From the NCBI GenBank assembly GCA_002794775.1, contig NBAY01000047.1, forward strand, positions 280,185 to 344,184: a stretch of 64,000 nucleotides of DNA. Reading direction: 5' to 3'. Of this stretch, positions 57,950 to 64,000 are shown in pieces. Under the pieces are notes generated by a model. It saw only the letters and a list, made by a program, of their open reading frames with translations, was not told where the DNA came from and did not search any database. This DNA comes from Porodaedalea pini. Taxonomy: Eukaryota > Basidiomycota > Agaricomycetes > Hymenochaetales > Hymenochaetaceae. Within the stretch, counting starts at the first letter, position 1. Each line of letters begins with the position of its first letter. A program made the translations under genes and the position numbers.

Positions 57950-57960
57950 AAAAGCAGAAC
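57950..57960 (+). other. primer binding site, probable self-priming type
   Basis: AAAAGCAGAAC, one nucleotide after the 5' LTR, is the exact reverse complement of GTTCTGCTTTT in the LTR. This is the arrangement known from Tf1, where the 5' end of the element RNA folds back and primes reverse transcription. I see no clear match to a tRNA 3' end here. Confidence 0.65.
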
Positions 57961-58512
57961 CTCACCCAGGCTCATCCCCAGCGTAAGTCGTCGCTGTCGA
58001 CTCGCCTTCACTCGTCTAGAGGAGCGCTCCCCTCGACGGACTTGACGTGTAAACCCCCTAAATGACAACCCTCAACCCTGCCCGGACGTTTTCGGACGTT
58101 CGTGTATTACGTAAAAAATATCAACCGACATTTCCCGGCCCTGGCTCTACGAATTAGCCTCTGGTGGAGCACGCACCTAACGTGGACGTGGGTAACAAGA
58201 CGAGTCCAAACTTCGACGACAATCTCGTTTGTAATCTCACTCGGATCCTACCGCCTCGTCATCAACTTCGCTGACGAACCCGCTCAACGTTGGCGTAACC
58301 CGGATTGAACGTGCAACCGATCCCTGTCCCTCCGCCAACGTCAAGATAGATCTCACAGACGAACAACAACGGGCCCTTCCTGCTTCAGCCCGTTGGGATC
58401 CAGACTGACCAGGCTACGTCGCGACCAATAATAGCGGCGTCACTCACGACATCTGGTGGAGTGAAATCCGGCGCAGCTGGTATTCATCAGACGAACGAGG
58501 AAGGAGAGCAAG

Positions 58513-59738
58513 GTGGCCCCCAGCCACTCGTCGTCACCTGCACCGTCAACGTCTACGGTCAACCTACCACCGACCCCAGGTCCTTACCGCGAAACCAACA
58601 GAGACCCCTCACCGCCGACTCCTCCAGAACCTTCGACACCCGCACCCGAACCCACGATGTCAACAGAAGGTTTCAGCCAACAGCAAATGGCGCAGATCGC
58701 GGCCATCGTTGCGAATGCCTTCGCCCATCAGGCGAACAACGCCCCAGCACTGGTCGCGGCCGCTAACCCCCCGACCCCCAACATTGACGTCGCCCGACCA
58801 CGTGAATTCACTGGTGGCGCCGACTACCTCGACTTCAGACGTGAAGTCCTTCTTTTGTATCCGCGAACCCGAACCGATACCCTACGTCGGAGAGTAAGAT
58901 TTATGTAGCTCTCTCCTACCTGAAGGGTGGTAATGCGGCGACGTGGGCGCAGAACTACGTCGAGGAGTCAACAACGTCGGGAATCGTCACCTTCACCGAT
59001 AGCTGGGAGAGATTCCAGGAACGACTCGACGCCTCGTTCGACGACCCGAATCGCAAGGAGGCGGCGCTGAAGGAATTCCGGGAGAAGGTTCAGAAGGACC
59101 TCACCGCGGACAAGTTCTTCCAACAGCTCGACGTTATCATTAAGCGTGCGGAACTGAAGGACGACAGCATCATCTGTGATCGTCTCAAACGCGCAATGAA
59201 CATCGAGGTAGTGCGTGGAGTCCTGAGATCAACGCCGGTCCCGACGAAGTACGAGGACTGGAAAAACAAGGCTATCGAGATCGATCGTGGCGAACAACAG
59301 ATCCGCGCGATCCAACGAGGCCGCCCGTTTATACCTCAGCCTCGCCCGCCGCAACAACAAGGACCCCCGACTCGCCGTCAGGTAGCGGCCCCTCACGTCG
59401 ACAGACGCGACGCGACCGGCGTCACTTTCGGAGGCGCTGGTCAACCGATGGACGTCTCAATGAACGAGGCGCAACGACGACGCGCGTGCTGGATCTGCGG
59501 CGGGCTGGGCCATTTCAAGGACAAGTGCCCGCAGGGAAAGCCGATCATCCAACGCATGCTAGAACTAATGGCACCAGGCGAACGCCGCATCCTCGCGGAC
59601 GAGCTCGGCGCGATGAAGGAGTCGGCCTTCGAGGAAGTCGTAGACACTCGGAGGTCGACTGTGGAGGACTATGTGGAGGAAGAAGACAATGACGAAGAGG
59701 TCGTCGACTCGCAGGGTTTTGCGAGTGGTCAGGCGTAG
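58513..59738 (+). CDS. gag: gag polyprotein of the chromovirus
   Basis: Capsid/nucleocapsid region. The first stretch begins [20 protein letters not shown] and is Pro/Ser-rich, with [20 protein letters not shown], the usual start of the gag core. One single-base slip near 58880 is needed to reach [20 protein letters not shown], then the retrotransposon gag core ([38 protein letters not shown]), and the CCHC zinc knuckle [14 protein letters not shown] near 59490. An acidic tail ends at 59738. An ATG at 58668 is an alternative start. A leader of about 550 nt precedes it, without a clear gene. Confidence 0.85.
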
Positions 59739-59869
59739 CCATCGGGGCGACTGACCGAGAAGAACAAGGGACTTCGACTCTGGACTCGTTAAAATATAAC
59801 CAACCGTCTGTACAATACTTAAATGCGAACGACGTCGATGGTTTTCCCGAGTACAAAGTCCCCACCGGT

Positions 59870-62800
59870 GTGAAGGAGAGTGAAGAGTATGAGCAGCTGT
59901 TCATGAGAGGAACTGGTGGACGCCAGCTGGACCTTCTCCTGAACGTCGAACACAGCATGGAAGGTGAAGTGAGGGAGGTGGATGCACATGCGCTCGTGGA
60001 TTCGGGATGTACGGGATTGTGCATTGACGTGAGATTCGTCGAACGGTATGGGCTGGAGACGAAGCGTTATATCCGGCCCCTTGCGGTACTCAATGCCGAC
60101 GGCACACACAACGAAGCCGGGTTGATCGAGGAGTACGTCGACGTTGAACTTACGATTGGTCACCATAAGGAACAGATCGTCCTGGCGGTAACCTCACTGG
60201 CATCGTCTAACATCTTCCTGGGGTACGACTGGCTTCGACGACACAACCCAGAGGTCGACTGGAAGACGGGTACACTTGACTTTACACGCTGCCCGAGCGA
60301 ATGCGCGATTGAAAGGAAGCAGGTGGAGGATCTAGACAAGGTGAAGGAAGAGGTGGAGCAGATAAGGAGGGTGAGTGAGATGCGAATGGACAAGGCGTCC
60401 TGGCCCGCATACCTCAACGACTACGCCGACGTTTTCAGCGAAAAAGGTTTTGAGAAGCTGCCGGAACACCGACCCTGGGACCATGTCATCGACTTGAAGC
60501 CCGACTTCAAACCGAGCGACTGCAAGATCTACCCGCTCACGCCAACTGAGCAGCAGTCACTCAAGGACTTCCTTGATGAAAATCTGAAGTCGGGTCGCAT
60601 TCGACGGTCGATATCGCCCATGGCGTCGCCCTTCTTCTTCATAAAGAAGGCCGACAAATCGCTACGCCCGATCCAGGATTACCGTAAGCTCAATGACGGT
60701 ACGATCAAGAACAAGTATCCCCTCCCTCTCATTGACGAACTCGTCGACAAGGTCAAGAAAGCGAAGTACATCACTAAGCTTGACCTTCACTGGGGGTACT
60801 ACAATATCCGGATCCGCGAGGGTGATGAATGGAAGGCAGCGTTTCGCACGAACATGGCCTCTTCGAACCAACGGTCATGTTTTTTGGCCTTTGCAACGCG
60901 CCGGCCACGTTCCAGGCCTTTGTCAACCACATCTTTAAGGACCTAATCTACGCGAACTTGATCATCGTATACCTCGACGACATCCTGATCCTCTCGGAAA
61001 CCATTGAGGAGCATATCGACACATCGAGGCGCGTACTCCAGATCCTCCGAGAAAATGGCCTGTACCTAAAGCCGGAGAAATGTGAGTTTGACGCCAAGGT
61101 CGTCAAATACCTCGGCCACATCATCGGCAATGGTGAGATCAGGGCTGACCCGGCAAAGACGGAGGCGATTGCGAACTGGCCAGTCCCACGGAACCTCAAG
61201 GAGCTGCAACAGTTCCTCGGTATGGGAAACTGGCTAAGACGGTTTATTAAGGACTACAGCAAGGTGGTCCGACCGTTGACGTCGTTAACGGGCAAGAAGG
61301 ACTGGGTATGGGAGACCGAACAGCAGGAAGCGTTCGAGGAGCTGAGACGACGTCTCTGCTCACCTCCAGTCCTAGCCATCGCCAATGACGAGGGCCCTTT
61401 CCGCGTAGAAGCGGACTCGTCGAACTTTGCGCTCGGTGGTGTGTTGTTGCAGAAGCAGGAAGGGAAGTGGAGGGTGATCGCCTACAGGTCAGAGGCACTT
61501 GAACCAGCGGAACGAAACTACGAGATCTATGACAAGGAGATGCTCGCGATCGTCTCGGCACTCAAGGAGTGGCGACAATACCTCCTTGGCGCTCGCCACA
61601 AGATTGAAATCTGGTCCGACCACGCCAACCTCACCTACTTCAGGTCAGCGCAGAAGTTGAGCTATCGCCAAGCTCGCTGGCGGACCGAACTTGAAGAATT
61701 CGACTTCCACCTCGAACACAAGTCGGGCAAGACGATGGGCAAGGCCGATCTGCTATCGCGTATGGCGGGCTATGATCAGGGCAAGGATGACAACGATGGG
61801 GTCGTGTTCATCAAGGATAAGTGGTTGAACCGTGGAGTGGTGCGAACATCGCGCGACGAAGTGGTGGAACGAGTGGGGTAACGCGCAGAGGGCGCAGGAC
61901 GAGTCGGAGAGACCGACGGGGATGGCGAAGGCCGACGGGTTGTGGCGGATGAAAGGCAAGGTGTACGTGCCGTCGACGATGAAGGAAGCAGTTTTACGGG
62001 AATGCCACGACTCGACCCTGGCAGGACATCCCGGATCGTCAAAGACGGTCGAACTGGTACGTCGAGACTTCTGGTGGGCGTCGATGTTCTCCGACGTTCG
62101 AGCATACGTCCGAGGATGCGACCGTTGCCAGCGGACGAAGGCTCTGAGGGCGTTCAAGGTCAAAGCCACTTCACCGAACACGGTCCCGGAAGGCCCATGG
62201 GAAATTGTCACGGTCGACCTCATCGGAGAACTCCGGACTCCAAGGGACACAACGCAATCTGCGTTTTTCGTCGACAGGTTCTCGAAACAGATGCACGCGA
62301 TCCCGACGACGACAAAGTTGTCGGCGGAAGGCATGGCTCAACTGTACCGCGACCATGTCTTCCGCCTCCACGGCTTGCGAAGAAGATCATCCATGACCGA
62401 GGCACGCAGTTCGACGCATCGATGATGAAGGAGCTGTACAAACTCCTACACATCGAAGGCAACGCCGTCAACGGCGTATCACCCACAGACAGATGGTCAG
62501 ACGGAACGCGTTAACCAAGAGCTTGAACATATCTTAGGCTCTTCGTAAACCATCGACAATCGGACTGGAAGGACTGGCTCCCCTCGCGGAGTTCGCGTAT
62601 AATAACCGCGAGCATTCGGCAACGAAGATGTCTCCTTTCTACGCGAACACAGGACGTCACCCCTTAAGCTTTGACACGACACGAACCTCGTCTGCCAACA
62701 TGTCGGCGGAAGAATTCGCGAAGCACATAAAGGAGACTCATCGGGTTGCGAAGGACAACTTGGTCAAAAGCGGCGGACGACATGAAACGCTATCACGACC

Positions 62801-63364
62801 GGACAGCAGGGATTTCGGTTGAGTACAAGGCTGGGGACAAGGTTTTCCTTGACGGGCGAAACATCAGCACAGACTCGCCGACAAAGAAACTCGCTGACAA
62901 ATGGTATGGCCCCTTCGAAATCGTCGACAAGGTAGGAGCAAGCGCGTACAAGCTCAAGCTCCCAAAGGCGATGGAAAAAGGTCCACCCGGTCTTCAACGA
63001 AGCACTGCTAAAGCCCGCCGTCGAACCGTCCTTCGAAAACCAAAGACAACCAGCACCGCCGCCACCTGACATCATAGACAACGAGGAGGAGTACGAGATT
63101 GAAGAGGTTCTAGACTCGCGTCTGCACCGAGGGAAACTACAGTACCTTGCCAAGTGGGTAGGCTACAATGAACCTACTTGGCAGCCTGAGACGGACTTCG
63201 GCGAGAACGCGAAGGAGGCGATCGCTGAATTCTACCTCAAACATCCCGGTGCACCTCGAAAACTCGACATCCCTCGTCAACGACTCCGTCCGCTCTTCAT
63301 CGACACCGAGCCTGACGACCGCGATCATGGTTGGTCGGGACGCCCAACCTTGAAGGGGGGGTAA
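59870..63364 (+). CDS. pol: pol polyprotein of the chromovirus (several apparent 1-nt slips)
   Basis: Domains in order: retropepsin with [13 protein letters not shown] (near 59992); reverse transcriptase with [32 protein letters not shown] and the active site YLDDILI (near 60970); RNase H with [18 protein letters not shown] and [11 protein letters not shown]; integrase with the zinc region around HPGSSKT and CDRCQRT, and the first acidic residue in VTVDLIGEL, then [10 protein letters not shown]; the GPY/F-type motif [15 protein letters not shown]; and a C-terminal chromodomain, [20 protein letters not shown] with [14 protein letters not shown]. Frame slips at about 60852, 61870, 62385, 62525, 62765 and 62977, several in short homopolymers. 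The stop TAA (63362-63364) touches the LTR. Chromodomain presence makes it a chromovirus. Confidence 0.92.
63352..63361 (+). other. polypurine tract
   Basis: GAAGGGGGGG lies three nucleotides before the 3' LTR, where the plus-strand primer is expected. It also codes for the last pol residues. Confidence 0.85.
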
Positions 63365-63769
63365 TGTTAGAACCTGAACTTTCACCTTTCCCTTTATTTT
63401 CCCTTTTACCATTTCCTTTATTATATTCGTCCTTTTCATTATATTTACCCATCTTACACACATCATTCCCACACTGCTTTCATTCGTTCCATTCCCACTC
63501 GTTAGGTAATATAGTCTCACGGTCATCGCTATATAAGGTCTCAGGAATCGCATGAACTCCTTGTTCTGCTTTTCCTCTTACCTCCGCGACGACCTAGGTG
63601 AGACTCGTCCCCCTTGTATTAGTTTAGACTTGTATTAATCCTCTTACCTCCGCGACGACCTAGCCTGAGTAAGCGTGTCCGAGTCTACGCTCGAGTATAG
63701 CAACGTCCCAGACGACAGTCAGCCGAGGCCTGCCCAGTCCGAGTCATCTCCCGGGCTCCCGCCTAAACA
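63365..63769 (+). repeat. 3' LTR
   Basis: 405 nt. Identical to the 5' LTR except for five single-nucleotide indels. Followed by CATCA. Confidence 0.95.
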
Positions 63770-63955
63770 CATCAGGTACTGAGGGGCGAGCATTCTGTGA
63801 GGGAGAGACATCGGGTACTGAGGGGCAAGCATTCCATGAGGGGGAGACATCGCGGTGAGTGTTCGAATACAGAAAGGAGCATAGTAACACCTAACCAGTT
63901 TATAAGGCTGGGCGGGGGAGATCAGCAGCTGTGCAACTTTCACTGGAAAACACAA
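63770..63955 (-). pseudogene. 5' part of the DUF6698-like gene, beyond the chromovirus
   Basis: Minus-strand frame with MSPPHGMLAPQYPMSLPHRM and LAPQYLM up to the insertion point. Counting one copy of the target duplication, the frame is continuous with LMTLTPPMTDLQPSSSDSSS on the other side (57544 leftward). It contains a small repeat, HGMLAPQYPM / HRMLAPQYLM, also visible in the DNA. The true start may lie beyond the window. Confidence 0.5.
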
Positions 63956-64000
63956 CCACGGCGAGATATCCCCTCTTTGGCTATATCGCGTTATGATCTC

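Larger units (their letters stand above)
57540..63774 (+). mobile_element. Ty3/Gypsy chromovirus LTR retrotransposon with target duplication
   Basis: LTRs at 57545-57948 and 63365-63769, each TG...CA, enclosed by a perfect CATCA duplication (57540-57544 and 63770-63774). Inside are a putative self-priming PBS, gag with a CCHC knuckle, and pol in the order protease, reverse transcriptase, RNase H, integrase, C-terminal chromodomain, then a polypurine tract touching the 3' LTR. The LTRs differ by only five 1-nt indels. This marks a recent insertion into a minus-strand gene. Orientation is plus. Confidence 0.95.

Noticed and set aside
58102..58308. Small plus-strand frame in the chromovirus leader
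   Set aside because: No gag-like motif and no link to the following frame; likely untranslated leader.
60840..60870. Programmed frameshift inside reverse transcriptase
   Set aside because: The slip lies inside a conserved domain and is one of many in this copy, so a lost base is the simpler explanation.

Overview
The window looks like chromosomal DNA of a basidiomycete fungus, most likely an Agaricomycete. Genes carry many 45-80 nt GT-AG introns. They include families common in mushroom-forming fungi: a BTB protein with the typical C-terminal zone, a probable DUF6698-like gene, a Kre9/Knh1-like GPI wall protein, a GH5 exo-glucanase, an OPT transporter, a P450 and class 3 lipases. All repeats are eukaryotic transposons. 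I see no bacterial, CRISPR or rRNA/tRNA features. All assignments are by reading the sequence; no search was run.

Layout. 1-0.47 kb: end of an unrecognised gene. 0.73-11.04 kb: composite element 1, whose ~2 kb inverted arms each hold a dead Tc1/IS630-type transposase and enclose a divergent cargo gene pair (A leftward, B rightward). 11.5-12.4 kb: a palindromic MITE made of the outer arms of the same family. 12.76-15.92 kb: a pogo element with TIRs and TA duplication. 16.3-44.7 kb: the host gene block: Kre9-like protein (+), zinc-binding protein (-), GH5 (-), OPT (-), P450 (-), lipase (-), BTB protein (-), STT3 (-) and TFIIIA-like C2H2 protein (+), the last two sharing a 160-nt divergent promoter. 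44.7-45.7 kb: a second lipase cut off by composite element 2 (45.67-54.19 kb), which has the same plan and a homologous B gene. 54.19-55.35 kb: a half arm and another palindromic MITE at its right edge. 56.1-57.54 kb plus 63.77-63.96 kb: a DUF6698-like gene split by a Ty3/Gypsy chromovirus (57.545-63.769 kb) with near-identical LTRs, a perfect 5-nt target duplication and an 11-nt match suggesting Tf1-type self-priming.

Main points. (1) The two composite elements define what looks like a family of inverted-duplicated Tc1-type transposons carrying a conserved divergent gene pair; I know of no description of it. (2) The two arms of element 1 differ, as far as I could compare by eye, only at CpG sites changed to TpG or CpA, a footprint of cytosine methylation and deamination. 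(3) The chromovirus LTRs differ only by five 1-nt indels and no substitutions, so many frameshifts in this window (pol, BTB, arms of element 2) may be sequencing errors rather than real decay.

The host genes serve secretory and wall functions (STT3, GH5, Kre9-like, lipases), peptide uptake (OPT), oxidation (P450) and regulation (TFIIIA-like, BTB). I see no sign that they form one pathway.
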